50,379 nucleotides of DNA, taken from contig JANWVM010000015.1 in NCBI GenBank assembly GCA_025056115.1, forward strand, positions 1 to 50,379, read 5' to 3'. Position 1 is the first letter of the stretch, and each line of letters opens with the position of its first letter. This DNA is from Gloeomargarita sp. SKYG116 (GTDB lineage: Bacteria > Cyanobacteriota > Cyanobacteriia > Gloeomargaritales > Gloeomargaritaceae). Under the pieces are notes generated by a model. The model saw only the letters and a program-made list of their open reading frames with translations, did no database searches and was not told the origin of the DNA. A program made the translations under genes and the position numbers. Shown here one piece after another: positions 17,445-26,505 of this stretch.

Positions 17445-18686
17445 TCAGGACCCCCCTGGACAGAAACGGACGTAGCGCTCCAAGGCCACTTCCGGCGCCT
17501 GCCCCAACAATGTCGCTTCAATCGCCCGCCCTAGGCAGTTCGACACGCGGTTGTAATTCGGGCCGTTGGGACGGGAATAGGCAAACGGCATCTGGTCTAG
17601 GAACACTTGCAGCAGGGGATGGTTTGTTAAAAAGGCCTGATACGTGGGGTCCCGTCGCGCCGATTGGGTCACTGGTAACGCCCCCGTCTGCACCGCCCAG
17701 GCCACCTGAAATTCATCACTCAAAATATAGTCCAAAAACTGCAGCGCCGCCCGTTGGCGAAGGGGATCGGTGCGCATAACAAACACATTCGCCCCGCCAA
17801 CAATGGTGGCTGGACGTTCTGCTTGGGGAATTGGCATCACGGCAAATGGCACGCCCGTCTGCGTGAGATACCCCAGCGTCCACGGCCCGGTAATCTGCAT
17901 CGCCACCCGTCCCTGGATAAACCACTCCTGCTCGTACCCCCGCTCCGGTGCCGATAGCACTGCGACGCCCATACGCAGTAACTCTTGCCAGAAACGCAAC
18001 GCCTTGAGACTCGCCGTGGTCAGCAGCGACATTCCCTGGTTCACCACCTCTCCCCCAGCGCTAAACCAAAAGGGCAACCAGGAAAAGACCGTCCATTCCC
18101 CTTTCCCCAAGGGCAACAGCAACCCATACTGGTCCAGCCGGCCATCCCCATCCCGGTCTTGCGTTAATTTCTGTGCGACTTGCGCCAATTCCTCCCAGGT
18201 GCGGGGCAAGGTTTTAATTCCAGCTTCAGCGAACAAATCCGGGCGATAAAAAATCCCCAAATTGCTCATAGTAAACGGAACTGACCACAGTTCGCCTTCA
18301 AATTCCATACCCGGGATCAGCGCTGGGTCAAGGTTGTCCAGATACCCCCCATCTTGCAACCAATCGGTTAGGGGAATCACACCCTGTAAATCCACCAAAC
18401 GTCCCGTCAATAAACTGTCAAACCAGAGCAAATCGGGCGGGCTATTGCCAACAATGGCCGTCAGAATTTTGGGAAATTGCTGGTCAGCTTGGCCAATGTA
18501 GATGGGCTGGATTTTTATGTCCGTATGGCGGGCATTAAAGTCGGCGACCAACTGCTCAAAAACCACCCGGTTAGCTGGTGGGTTAATGCCATGCCATAAC
18601 GTCAAAACCAACGGCCCTGGTGTCTCTGTCCGTTGACATCCCAGCAGTAAAAACAGTAAGAGTAACCCGATAACTAACTGTTTCAT
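17445..18686 (-). CDS. Extracellular solute-binding lipoprotein, sugar ABC type
   Basis: The 413-residue protein begins with a lipoprotein signal (MKQLVIGLLLLFLLLGC, lipid-modified Cys 17) and then a bacterial extracellular solute-binding protein family 1 fold: LTLWHG, FEQLVADFNARH, PPDLLWFDS, and the later GPWTLGYL and GGANVFVM blocks. This family captures sugars, oligosaccharides or glycerol phosphates for ABC importers. No permease or ATPase lies in the operon, so the partner must be elsewhere, or the protein works differently. It overlaps the methyltransferase gene by ATGA and is followed by the ZIP gene, which suggests translational coupling. Confidence 0.9.
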   Translation of the reverse strand: MKQLVIGLLLLFLLLGCQRTETPGPLVLTLWHGINPPANRVVFEQLVADFNARHTDIKIQPIYIGQADQQFPKILTAIVGNSPPDLLWFDSLLTGRLVDLQGVIPLTDWLQDGGYLDNLDPALIPGMEFEGELWSVPFTMSNLGIFYRPDLFAEAGIKTLPRTWEELAQVAQKLTQDRDGDGRLDQYGLLLPLGKGEWTVFSWLPFWFSAGGEVVNQGMSLLTTASLKALRFWQELLRMGVAVLSAPERGYEQEWFIQGRVAMQITGPWTLGYLTQTGVPFAVMPIPQAERPATIVGGANVFVMRTDPLRQRAALQFLDYILSDEFQVAWAVQTGALPVTQSARRDPTYQAFLTNHPLLQVFLDQMPFAYSRPNGPNYNRVSNCLGRAIEATLLGQAPEVALERYVRFCPGGS

Positions 18687-19729
18687 TTTTGGGCTGCCAC
18701 ACAGGCAATGACGGGGTAATCCGGGTGATGTTGGTCCAGTTCGGCAACGGTTAATTCCTCAGCGGCAATGCCCAAGAAGGTCGCCACAACTGTTAACGTG
18801 TTGCCGTAGGTGTATAACTCGCAGCAAGAGTAATGCCGAAATAAATAGCGCAAACCATCCGGCAACAACCGCCAGTAATCCGCCGGTCGGTCATGCAATC
18901 GTTGCGCCGTAGGAACCAGCGCGAGACACCAGCCGCCCGGTTTTAACCAGGTATGGATATTGGCAATGACCCGCGCTGGGTCGTAACAATGCTCCAAAAC
19001 ATTAAAGATTAAAACCACATCCCAGGAATTAGCAGTCGTGGCTTGCGGGTCGTGGGCATCGGCAACCACATCCACCCCAGCGCCCGCCGTCAAATTCATG
19101 CAGCAGTAAACCGTCATCTGTTGGCGGTCAAACGGGTAAAATTCCCAATCTTTTGCGACGCCGCCAATCTCTAAAACGTTACCCCTTACTCTCTCTTTCA
19201 CCTGCTGTAGAAATTGCTTTTGATAATAGCGGTCAATCGGCGTCCCGCGGGAAAATCCCGTAATCCCACAAATCGGCGTCCAACGGCGTATATCTCCCCA
19301 GGCCACTTGTCCCACCGCCGGTACAATCAACCCTTGCATCACCAGCTCTTGAAACAACTGTTCAAATTCTGCAAACGCCAGTGCTGGATAAGGGGCAAAT
19401 AGGGGAACTTCCTGGGTTAAATTGGCCTGCTGCTCCGGTTCCAAATAACTGGCGAACCCCTGGGCCAAATAGACCACCTCCCCCTGCATCATTTTGAGCA
19501 ACAATGGCTCACCGAATTGCGACAGGTCCATCTTGGGGGATTGGGTTTGGCGCGCGCGATATATCTCGTAGGCAGACGTGGGTGTTTGCGGTTGCAGAAA
19601 ACACTCCAGAATGGCCCATTGGGCGGGTAATGGCAAATCCATTGGTTCCCGCTGGCTCCAGCCAAAGACCGCCTGCATTTTCTTCCCAGTTCGTTGCAGA
19701 AAAGCGCTAGTGCAGTAGGTGCGATTCAT
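18683..19729 (-). CDS. SAM-dependent methyltransferase of unknown target
   Basis: This 348-residue protein has a Rossmann methyltransferase domain in its second half: motif I NVLEIGGVAKDWEFYP (about residues 185-200), an acidic strand GVDVVADAHD, then WDVVLIFNVLEHCYDPARV and LKPGGWCLALVP, a typical class I order. The first ~170 residues are a separate, mostly helical region with no domain that I recognise. The target may be a sugar or lipid part of the envelope, judging by the neighbours, but this is inferred. ATG 19729 overlaps the stop of the HAD gene (ATGA), which supports this start over an internal ATG at 19678. Confidence 0.8.
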   Translation of the reverse strand: MNRTYCTSAFLQRTGKKMQAVFGWSQREPMDLPLPAQWAILECFLQPQTPTSAYEIYRARQTQSPKMDLSQFGEPLLLKMMQGEVVYLAQGFASYLEPEQQANLTQEVPLFAPYPALAFAEFEQLFQELVMQGLIVPAVGQVAWGDIRRWTPICGITGFSRGTPIDRYYQKQFLQQVKERVRGNVLEIGGVAKDWEFYPFDRQQMTVYCCMNLTAGAGVDVVADAHDPQATTANSWDVVLIFNVLEHCYDPARVIANIHTWLKPGGWCLALVPTAQRLHDRPADYWRLLPDGLRYLFRHYSCCELYTYGNTLTVVATFLGIAAEELTVAELDQHHPDYPVIACVAAQK

Positions 19730-20559
19730 CCCGGCAAAACCCAGGTTTCAATAGCGGCCACCACTCCGTCTTCTTCCACGCTGGGGGCTACCCAATCCGC
19801 TTGTCTTTGGACATCCAATGGCGCATTGCCCATGGCAATTCCCACCCCCGCATACTGCAACATTTCCAGGTCGTTGTAATTATCGCCAATCGCCACCACT
19901 TGCTCGCGCGTCAGACCTAACAATTCCTCCGCTAGATACTGCACCGCCACACCCTTGTTCACCTGGGGATTGGCCGCTTCAAAATAAATGGGCGCTGAGC
20001 GCGTTAAATACAATTCATCCCGGCGATACCGTTTCTGTAGGGTGTGGAGCAGCGCTTCAATCACCTGCGGATTTTCACTGACCGCCAAAACTTTCGTTGG
20101 CGCTACCTTGACCGCTGTGACCACCTCCCGCAAATCTTCGACCAAAATGGGTTCGATTAAGGTGCGCTTGGCGTATTGATCTGTATCGGGACGCATCTCC
20201 TGCACATAAAGCTGGTCATTGAGATAGAAATGAATGGACAAATGGGGTCGTAAATCGGCTTGTTCAAAGTAGTCCAGCAACTCCAAGGCTCGCTGGGGGT
20301 CAATCGGCCAGTGGCGATGCTGATAACCGGTGTGGGGGTCCTGAATCCAAGCGCCCTGATAACTCAACAGCGGTAACGTCAACCCCAGCTCCTGATGAAA
20401 CCGCAGCGCTGACCGATACATCCGACCCGTCGCAATCGCCACTTTGATTCCCCGCTCGCGGACTTGTTGAATCGCAGCTTTAACGGCTGGCGTAATGCAG
20501 TTGTCTTCACCCACGATGGTACCGTCTAAATCCAGCACCAGCAGGCGGACGTCTGGCAT
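19726..20559 (-). CDS. Cof-type HAD-IIB family phosphatase
   Basis: The 277-residue protein is a haloacid dehalogenase-type hydrolase. Motif I is DLDGT (residues 10-14) with the nucleophile Asp 10; motif II is the Ser/Thr strand in ATGRMYRSAL; the Lys of motif III is in NKGVAVQYLAEELLG; motif IV is GDNYNDLEMLQYAG. The C2B cap lies between motifs II and III. Members remove phosphate from sugar phosphates, pyridoxal phosphate or flavin mononucleotide; the actual substrate cannot be read from sequence. It lies 28 bases downstream of DUF445 and overlaps the methyltransferase gene by four bases. Confidence 0.92.
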   Translation of the reverse strand: MPDVRLLVLDLDGTIVGEDNCITPAVKAAIQQVRERGIKVAIATGRMYRSALRFHQELGLTLPLLSYQGAWIQDPHTGYQHRHWPIDPQRALELLDYFEQADLRPHLSIHFYLNDQLYVQEMRPDTDQYAKRTLIEPILVEDLREVVTAVKVAPTKVLAVSENPQVIEALLHTLQKRYRRDELYLTRSAPIYFEAANPQVNKGVAVQYLAEELLGLTREQVVAIGDNYNDLEMLQYAGVGIAMGNAPLDVQRQADWVAPSVEEDGVVAAIETWVLPG

Positions 20560-20587
20560 GGTAAAGAAACGTAAAGGGCCACTGTCA

Positions 20588-21826
20588 CTATACCAGGTTT
20601 GCTTGCCACCAGAGAAACAGGGATTGCCCCAGTCCCACCAGAAAACCCAGGATGCCTCCTAGATTCACAATCGCCTGTAATTCACTGCGCACAATCCCCT
20701 GAATCCCTGCTTCTAGATCGGCAGGCGATGTGGCATTAACCCGGTCAATAATGGCCTGGTCAATATCCAAGATGGGAATTACCCGGGCAATCAATTGCTC
20801 CAGGTCTTTTTCGAGATAGCGTTCGATGATTAGGGCAAGTTCTTCGCTGATCAAACTCAGGGACGTATTCATCACCGGTGAATTGCGCAGGCGGGTGAGA
20901 ATTAAATGGGCAATTTCATCCCAATTCAGCGAGTTGCTCAGGTTTTGAATGAGCAGGGGGCCGTCGGTTTGCAGGTATTCGCGCACCAGCTCCCGCAGTT
21001 GTTTACGCAGGCGATGCACCGTGACCACCGGCAAGTTTTGGAGCGACAATTCCTGGAATAATTCGGTCAACCGGTGGCGCAACTGAAGCGAGTTCATCAG
21101 CTTGGCCAAGCGTTGGTTGGCAACCTCCGGTTCTTCGATACAAAATTGGCGCAGCCGCAGCAACCCATTACGCACCCCGAATAAATTAGCCACGACCCAG
21201 TACGTCCCTGTGGTTTGTTCCCGCAAATCCTGGTCAATCACGTCAATCGTTTCATCGGTCAGAAAATCCACCAGGGTTTGGCGCAGGAAATCAGGCGTTA
21301 AAACTGTTTCGAGTAACCAATCGGCTAGTTGTTCAGCTTGGGCAGGTGACAGGCGAAATTCCAGCAAAAACCGGTCAAAAATCTGGTTCACCTGTTCGGC
21401 TAAAAAATCTTCCTGGCGGGCTAAGATGCGCACCAAGCGGGGTAAGGATTGACCGAGAAAATCGTGTAAAATTCCGGCGAGAATTTTGGCAGTGCGGGCT
21501 TTGTAGGCGTCTAGCTTGACCTGGTTGAGCGCCGTTTGCAATAGCCAATAAATGGCGGCCTGGGTGCGCTCGAGTTGCAATAACCGGCGGGCAATCTTTT
21601 GTAATTCTTCTGGGGTGAGCAAGGAACTGGTAATGGTATCGGCGATGCGACCGGCCAAACGACTCTGGTTGCTGGGAATCAGCCCAGGAGTAAAGGGCAC
21701 CCGATAGCGACCAATGTACCAGGCGCGGTAGGGTCGAAACAGCATGCGAATGGCGATGTCGTTGGTGAAATAGCCGATGACCGCGCCCAGAACCGGCGGT
21801 AAGACGTAGGTAAGAGAAAGCGCCAC
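20588..21826 (-). CDS. DUF445-family membrane protein
   Basis: A 412-residue protein that opens with a hydrophobic segment ending in [25 protein letters not shown] and [14 protein letters not shown], the conserved head of DUF445 proteins. A long helical region follows (rich in Leu, Gln, Arg), and a second hydrophobic segment ([18 protein letters not shown]) closes the protein. So the large middle part sits on one side of the membrane between two anchors. The role of DUF445 is unknown; Bacillus YheB is a relative. The GTG start at 21826 is the only fitting one. It is the first gene of the five-gene run and is divergent from pcyA. Confidence 0.85.
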   Translation of the reverse strand: MALSLTYVLPPVLGAVIGYFTNDIAIRMLFRPYRAWYIGRYRVPFTPGLIPSNQSRLAGRIADTITSSLLTPEELQKIARRLLQLERTQAAIYWLLQTALNQVKLDAYKARTAKILAGILHDFLGQSLPRLVRILARQEDFLAEQVNQIFDRFLLEFRLSPAQAEQLADWLLETVLTPDFLRQTLVDFLTDETIDVIDQDLREQTTGTYWVVANLFGVRNGLLRLRQFCIEEPEVANQRLAKLMNSLQLRHRLTELFQELSLQNLPVVTVHRLRKQLRELVREYLQTDGPLLIQNLSNSLNWDEIAHLILTRLRNSPVMNTSLSLISEELALIIERYLEKDLEQLIARVIPILDIDQAIIDRVNATSPADLEAGIQGIVRSELQAIVNLGGILGFLVGLGQSLFLWWQANLV

Positions 21827-21875
21827 AGTTCCAACAGCGTTTTCTTTCGATCATAAACGGTGGGACCGGCTGGCT

Positions 21876-22616
21876 ATGCTAGAGAGTGGAGCGTTGCACG
21901 CCGGAGTGATTCTGCATCCGTTGATTGAGCGACTGGCGCAGGTGATTCGCCAGGGTTGGCAGACCCATTTACCCCTGGAACCGTACCCATTGCCGTCGGA
22001 TTTGGGCTACGTAGAGGGGCACTTGGAGGGGGAACGGCTGCAAATCCGCAACATCTGCTACCAAACCACGCACTTTCGCAAGTTGCATCTGGAATTGGCT
22101 CAGGTGGGGGGGAGTTTAGACATCCTGCACTGTGTCATGTTTCCCCGACCCTGCTACGACTTGCCGGTGTTTGGGGCCGATATTGTGGCGGGACGGGGCC
22201 AGGTGAGTGCGGCAATTGTGGATTTGTCTCCCACGCGGATAGACCACTCGTTGCCGGCAGCGTATGTGGATTACCTCTCCACCCACACCCCAGGTGACTT
22301 TGAACAACCCCGCCCTTTGCCGCCCTGGGGGGATATTTTCTCGGAATTTTGCCTGTTCATCCGGCCCGTGAATGAAGCTGAGCAGCAGCGCTTTGTGGAT
22401 TACGTCGCCCATATCCTCGACTTTCATTGTCAACAAGCGCGGACGGCGACGCCCTTATCCCCCCCTTTGCAACAGCAGCACCATTCCCAACAGAGCTACT
22501 ACTGCCGGCAACAGCAGCAAAACGACAAAACGCGACGGGTGCTGGAACGGGCCTTCGGCAGTGATTGGACCGAACGCTATATGAGTACGGTGTTGTTTGA
22601 CCTGCCCCAGTTATGA
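21876..22616 (+). CDS. pcyA: Phycocyanobilin:ferredoxin oxidoreductase
   Basis: The 246-residue enzyme makes phycocyanobilin from biliverdin IXalpha using four ferredoxin electrons, the last step for the phycobilisome and phytochrome pigment. The core pattern [30 protein letters not shown], and [16 protein letters not shown] holds the proton-donor set: Glu in HLELA, His in ILHCV and Asp in FGADIV. The C-terminal [16 protein letters not shown] block is also typical. A Gln/His-rich patch (around 204-222) is somewhat longer in Gln than usual. The stop overlaps the DnaJ-like gene by ATGA. Confidence 0.96.
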   Translation: MLESGALHAGVILHPLIERLAQVIRQGWQTHLPLEPYPLPSDLGYVEGHLEGERLQIRNICYQTTHFRKLHLELAQVGGSLDILHCVMFPRPCYDLPVFGADIVAGRGQVSAAIVDLSPTRIDHSLPAAYVDYLSTHTPGDFEQPRPLPPWGDIFSEFCLFIRPVNEAEQQRFVDYVAHILDFHCQQARTATPLSPPLQQQHHSQQSYYCRQQQQNDKTRRVLERAFGSDWTERYMSTVLFDLPQL

Positions 22617-23239
22617 ACGACCATTACCGCACGCTCGGTTTACGCCCTGATGCGACTCCTGCCCAAGTCAAGGCTGCTTACCGCCGGTTGGTCAAACTCT
22701 GCCATCCCGACACCAACCCCAACGGCCATGAACAGATGATCGCTTTGAACCTCGCCTACGAGGTGTTGAGCGACCCCGAACAACGCCGGGCCTACGACCA
22801 GCAGTATCACCAGCAAACGCTTTCCAAACTCCCTGAACCTGGCCCTCCACCCCATCTGTGGTGGCAACAGGTATTCCAACCGGTTGACCAGCGGGTTTGT
22901 CGCATCTTGTCTAGCCGCCGTCGCCAACTGGAGCGTTTGGCTGCCGATCCCTTTGATGACGCCTGCATGGCAGCGTTTAACCGTTATTTGCAGGCCTGTC
23001 GTCGGTCGCTACAGGAAGCTGAGACCCTATTTCGCAGTCGAGCCAATCCACCGGTGCTGGCGGACGCAGCCAAGAGTCTCTACTACTGTTTGAATCACCT
23101 CGACGATGCCCTAGAAGACCTGCAGTGGTTTACCCAAAGCTACAGTGAGCACTACCTCCAGACTAGCGAGGCGCTTTTCCGGCGAGCCTGGGAGCAACGA
23201 CAACTGGCATGGCAGGCGGCGCGGCGGCTGGGGTTCTAA
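22613..23239 (+). CDS. J-domain protein
   Basis: This 208-residue protein has an N-terminal J domain (residues 4-65) with an intact HPD motif at 31-33, so it can stimulate the ATPase of an Hsp70 (DnaK). It lacks the Gly/Phe region and the zinc-finger part of full DnaJ. The last ~140 residues are helical, with a [17 protein letters not shown] stretch and many Arg and Gln, with no known domain. The link to pcyA by a four-base overlap suggests translation together; a role in phycobiliprotein or bilin-enzyme folding is an inference from this place only. Its stop shares CTAA with the opposite gene. Confidence 0.82.
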   Translation: MNDHYRTLGLRPDATPAQVKAAYRRLVKLCHPDTNPNGHEQMIALNLAYEVLSDPEQRRAYDQQYHQQTLSKLPEPGPPPHLWWQQVFQPVDQRVCRILSSRRRQLERLAADPFDDACMAAFNRYLQACRRSLQEAETLFRSRANPPVLADAAKSLYYCLNHLDDALEDLQWFTQSYSEHYLQTSEALFRRAWEQRQLAWQAARRLGF

Positions 23240-23538
23240 TCCTCGTCCGTATCTGGCGCTGGGCCGTCTATCCGCTCCAACTGCCAGAGAATTTGGTTGC
23301 CTTCCCGCCGTACCCGTGAGACAATCCAATTGCGCCAGGCCCAAGTTTCACCACGGCTGGTCACAGCACTGGCGTTTACATCCATCAAAACGGCCAATTC
23401 AGAACTGGTGATGAAATACCCCTGCTTGGCCACAATGTCCGCTGTGCGCAGGGTTTCTAGCAGCAGACGCAACTGGCTGATGCGACTCTCCCGCGAAAGA
23501 GCCTCGTCATCGTGTGTGTTCAGTAGGGTTTCCGACAT
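23236..23538 (-). CDS. Small helix-turn-helix-like cyanobacterial protein
   Basis: The 100-residue protein (ATG 23538; ATG 23547 would add three residues) has an N-terminal helix with several Arg and Leu (ESRISQLRLLLETLRTADI), then a likely winged or helix-turn-helix unit: GYFITSSELAVLMDVNASAV, where ELA-x5-V and SAV fit helices 2 and 3. The end WRNWIVSRVRREGNQILWQLERID would be the wing. I think it is a conserved cyanobacterial hypothetical protein, but recall no named function; DNA binding is inferred. It is convergent with the J-domain gene and lies upstream of no gene on its own strand within its first 300 bases. Confidence 0.65.
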   Translation of the reverse strand: MSETLLNTHDDEALSRESRISQLRLLLETLRTADIVAKQGYFITSSELAVLMDVNASAVTSRGETWAWRNWIVSRVRREGNQILWQLERIDGPAPDTDED

Positions 23539-23608
23539 AAAAAACAACCCCGCTGGGAAATGATGACCAACAAATCGTGCGTGTGGACGCCGTTAAACAC
23601 CTAATACC

Positions 23609-24568
23609 TTACACCAAATTTGGGGGATTGGGTACTGCAGCCGGTTGAGATCGAGGCCAAATCCGTGCAGAATGCAACCATTTGGGATAAATCGGCAAAC
23701 GGGGTTGCAAGCAATAACCGTGCCGGCTAAGCAGGTCCGTCAAGGTTGCCAGGGATGGGTAGGGATAATCAGGGTTGACTTCGTCCTGGGGACCAATACC
23801 CCCTAAATCCCGGGCGCCAGCGGCCAAACAGTCCAGCAGGACGTTGGGATGGGTAATTAAATTCGGTGGGACTTGAAGGGTAATGTCGTCGGGCAAAATC
23901 TCCCGCGCCAGCGCCACTACTGCCGGCATTTGCGTCAAGGGAAAGTCCGGGAGTGCCGTCATTTGCCGGGTGCCTTGCCGGTAGGGTTGCAAGATGACTT
24001 CCTGGATATGGCCCCAGCGCCGGTGCGAGTCAGCGATCGCCTGCAGCGTCATTGCCCAGTCCGAGGGCGTTTCTCCGATGCCCAGCAGTAAGCCAGTGGT
24101 GAAAGGAATCCCCAGGCGTCCCGCCTGTTCCAGTTGCGCCAAGCGTAAAGCCGGGTCTTTACTGGGAGCCTGACGATGCACCGCCAAATCGGCCCGCAGT
24201 TGCTCCAGCATCAACCCCATCGAAACATTCACCGTTTGCAGGCGGCGCATTTCGGGTTCGCTCAGGGGACCGCAGTTGGTGTGGGGCCAAAATCCCCAGT
24301 CCCAGGCGAGTTTTGCTAGTTGGTAGAGATGTTCCACCCACTGGGCGCGTCGGGGGCTACGGGGATGGACTTCGCCGCTCAACAGGAGAATTTCGGTGAC
24401 GTCGGAGTGATGGCGGCGGAGGTGGGCTAAACGGTGACGAGCCTGGTCAAGACTCAGCCAACTGCCCGTTCCCGGCGCAACCCGAAAGTTGCAGTAAGTG
24501 CAGGCGTTGAAACATTCGTAGGTGGGCACCAGGGTTACCGCTGGGCTGTAGGTGATGACCGTTGCCAT
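23609..24568 (-). CDS. cofG: 7,8-didemethyl-8-hydroxy-5-deazariboflavin (FO) synthase subunit CofG
   Basis: A radical-SAM enzyme of 319 residues. The CxxxCxxC cluster motif is Cys 19, 23 and 26 (YECFNACTYCNF). Later blocks (ILLLSGEVHP, LLLGIGETPSDW, LQVPPNL, DLGGIGP) are those of CofG, which with CofH joins tyrosine and a pyrimidine to make the deazaflavin FO. In cyanobacteria FO serves as antenna pigment of DNA photolyase rather than for F420-based metabolism. CofH is not in the window. It follows psb27 after eight bases, so the two are co-transcribed. The gene holds the window's one HIP1 octamer (24033-24040). Confidence 0.94.
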   Translation of the reverse strand: MATVITYSPAVTLVPTYECFNACTYCNFRVAPGTGSWLSLDQARHRLAHLRRHHSDVTEILLLSGEVHPRSPRRAQWVEHLYQLAKLAWDWGFWPHTNCGPLSEPEMRRLQTVNVSMGLMLEQLRADLAVHRQAPSKDPALRLAQLEQAGRLGIPFTTGLLLGIGETPSDWAMTLQAIADSHRRWGHIQEVILQPYRQGTRQMTALPDFPLTQMPAVVALAREILPDDITLQVPPNLITHPNVLLDCLAAGARDLGGIGPQDEVNPDYPYPSLATLTDLLSRHGYCLQPRLPIYPKWLHSARIWPRSQPAAVPNPPNLV

Positions 24569-24576
24569 CGCCAGTG

Positions 24577-24978
24577 CTAGTTGCCCCGCCGGAGCGCCAG
24601 TTCGACCTGGTCAAGTTGCTCGTTGATGCGATTTTTCAATTTTTCTGGCAACGGTCGTCCCGGATAGGAGCTGTAATGCCCCGCTAGAGAATTCAGAACT
24701 GTCCGCATGGTAGTGAAAGAGAGCAGTCCTGACACCTGACTGTCCCGGCGATAATGGGCGGCAAAATCATTGATTTGCTGGCGAGTGGCATTCTGGATTG
24801 CGGCCTTGTTGGGGTCATCGTCTGGGAGGGATACCGCCTGGCGTAAGGTCTGTACCAGTTGGAGAGTGTCTTGTGTGTAATCGCCTGATAGGCTCCCCAT
24901 CTGACCACTGCAGCCGGTCAAAAACAGACTTACTGCTAAAACAACGCCAAGCAGTATCGATCCCAATCGCTTCAGCAC
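24577..24978 (-). CDS. psb27: Photosystem II assembly lipoprotein Psb27
   Basis: The 133-residue protein starts at GTG 24978, with AGGAAGG upstream as ribosome site. A lipoprotein signal ends at the lipobox LFLTGC (Cys 23). The mature four-helix body holds the Psb27 signatures: GDYTQDTLQLVQTLRQAV, LPDDDPNK, INDFAAHYRRD and LNSLAGHYSSYPGRPLPEKLK. Psb27 binds CP43 in the lumen during photosystem II assembly and repair and keeps the manganese cluster from forming too early. An upstream ATG at 25044 would put 22 polar residues in front of the signal and is unlikely. Confidence 0.94.
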   Translation of the reverse strand: MLKRLGSILLGVVLAVSLFLTGCSGQMGSLSGDYTQDTLQLVQTLRQAVSLPDDDPNKAAIQNATRQQINDFAAHYRRDSQVSGLLSFTTMRTVLNSLAGHYSSYPGRPLPEKLKNRINEQLDQVELALRRGN

Positions 24979-25044
24979 CCTACCTTCCTCAACGCACGTT
25001 CCTTTATTGTGGCATTGGCCGGGTGCTGAAGCAATCGCCAGCAA

Positions 25045-25479
25045 TTACATCAGTTTCGGGCCGCCGCGCCGTTGCCGCCGCAGTTCCAATTGTTGCCGTT
25101 GTTCAGGCGTGAGGACGGCTTCAATCTGTTGACGGGTATTGGCCCGGATCAGCCGCATTTGTTCCTTCTGGGCTTCCGTGAGATTGAGCGCCCTGATAAT
25201 CCTGCGTCGTTCTGCTGGGCTTTGACCTTGGGCCTGGCTCAGTAGCTGTCGTTGTTCCGGTGTGAGGACTTGCTGCATCTGCACCCGCGCATTGGCCCGG
25301 ATTTGCTGAATCCGTTGCAGTTGCTCAGGTGTGAGATTCAGTTCGGACCAAAGGCCTCGCCGCTTGGGTGCTTGGGCGACCTCCATGTTCCCAGCTTCCA
25401 CAACCGTAGGTTCGGTTGCCAAGACAGGCGCCGCCCAAATTAAACTCAACAACGCCGGTACGGTTAACACAAACTTCAT
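25045..25479 (-). CDS. Spy/CpxP-like periplasmic protein with internal duplication
   Basis: This 144-residue exported protein (signal segment to about residue 21) is built from helices with the LTxxQ motif of the Spy/CpxP family: LTPEQ, LTEAQ and two copies of VLTPEQRQ. Spy is a chaperone and CpxP a stress regulator in the enterobacterial envelope; in cyanobacteria the role is not defined. Residues 47-80 and 98-131 are two copies of the same 34-residue unit, identical at about 20 positions. The end is Arg-rich. The ATG at 25479 has a GAAGGAG ribosome site eight bases upstream; an ATG-like start at 25500 is not needed. Confidence 0.83.
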   Translation of the reverse strand: MKFVLTVPALLSLIWAAPVLATEPTVVEAGNMEVAQAPKRRGLWSELNLTPEQLQRIQQIRANARVQMQQVLTPEQRQLLSQAQGQSPAERRRIIRALNLTEAQKEQMRLIRANTRQQIEAVLTPEQRQQLELRRQRRGGPKLM

Positions 25480-25558
25480 CGGTGACTCCTTCGCTGACAA
25501 ACTCCCTGAAAGAATGACCTCTACATTCCTTAGACGCAGGGGAATGGCCGTTGGTTCA

Positions 25559-26497
25559 TCAACAGTGGGCGGTCAAAAACTGCTGCACCTTTTCTGGCGT
25601 TGGCGCTTGTGTAATCGCTCCCGGCGCTGTGGTGGAGATGGCTGCAACGGCACTGGCCCAGCGTAAGGCGTGATGGTGCTGAACCACGTCATTCATGAAA
25701 TCATCGCCTTGGGCAATCCACTGGTAGAGCCAGCCAGCGACAAAGGCATCGCCTGCCCCAGTGGTATCCACCGCCTGCACCGGAAAGGCCGGGTAATGCC
25801 CCTGGTGCGGTCCGATGCAGTAATCACATCCGTGCATTCCCTGCGTGACCAGAACCTGGGTTAAATTCGGGTAGCGGCGCTGGATGGCACCAGGGTCATC
25901 GGTGGCCAATAGCCATTGCGCCTCGTCCCCGGTTAATTTCACGGCCTGCACTTGCTGTAGCAATTCCAAGATCAAGGTGCGAGCTAATTGGGCATCGGTC
26001 CAAAATACGGGTCGCCAGTTGACGTCCACGAGAATGCGCGCGCCTTGATGCACCGCCCATTGGACGAGTTGAAAACAGGCCGCTCTTGCCGCTGGAGACG
26101 CTAATACCAAAGCCTCGATATAGACGTATTGGGGAATGAATGGCGGGGCGGCAAAGGTCACCAACTCATCGGCAAACGTCGAGCAGTTGGCAGGACGAAA
26201 ACCCACAAATTCACGCTCCCCCTGCGCTCGACGGCGTACTTCTACCCGGCGGGTTGGTGCGGCGAATGATTGGATGAGGCCTGTGTCAACTTGATGGTTC
26301 TGCAGAACCTGGAGCAACTGCATGCCCCACTCGTCCTGGCCGATACCTGCCATCAACGCTGCCGGAATGCCCAACCGTCCCAAGTGACAAGCGACATTCA
26401 AGCCGGCTCCCCCTGGATAAGGTGTCCAGGCATCCACCTCTGCTGGCTCGGCCAACAGGTCCCAAAGCGCGAGGCCATAACCCAGGACAACTGGCAT
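25559..26497 (-). CDS. PfkB-family sugar kinase (fructokinase-like)
   Basis: This is a 312-residue ribokinase-fold kinase. The substrate-binding head GYGLALWDLL and GGAGLNVACHLGRLG with ALMAGIGQDEWG (about 30-60) is typical, and the ATP and catalytic signature DTTGAGDAFVAGWLYQW lies near residue 245, with the catalytic Asp in GAGDAF. Members phosphorylate fructose, ribose or other sugars; fructokinase is my best estimate, but the substrate cannot be fixed. ATG 26497 is chosen; GTG 26500 also fits. It starts eight bases after the stop of the TIGR03943 gene, so it may belong to that transcript. Confidence 0.88.
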   Translation of the reverse strand: MPVVLGYGLALWDLLAEPAEVDAWTPYPGGAGLNVACHLGRLGIPAALMAGIGQDEWGMQLLQVLQNHQVDTGLIQSFAAPTRRVEVRRRAQGEREFVGFRPANCSTFADELVTFAAPPFIPQYVYIEALVLASPAARAACFQLVQWAVHQGARILVDVNWRPVFWTDAQLARTLILELLQQVQAVKLTGDEAQWLLATDDPGAIQRRYPNLTQVLVTQGMHGCDYCIGPHQGHYPAFPVQAVDTTGAGDAFVAGWLYQWIAQGDDFMNDVVQHHHALRWASAVAAISTTAPGAITQAPTPEKVQQFLTAHC

Positions 26498-26505
26498 CAC
26501 CGTTC

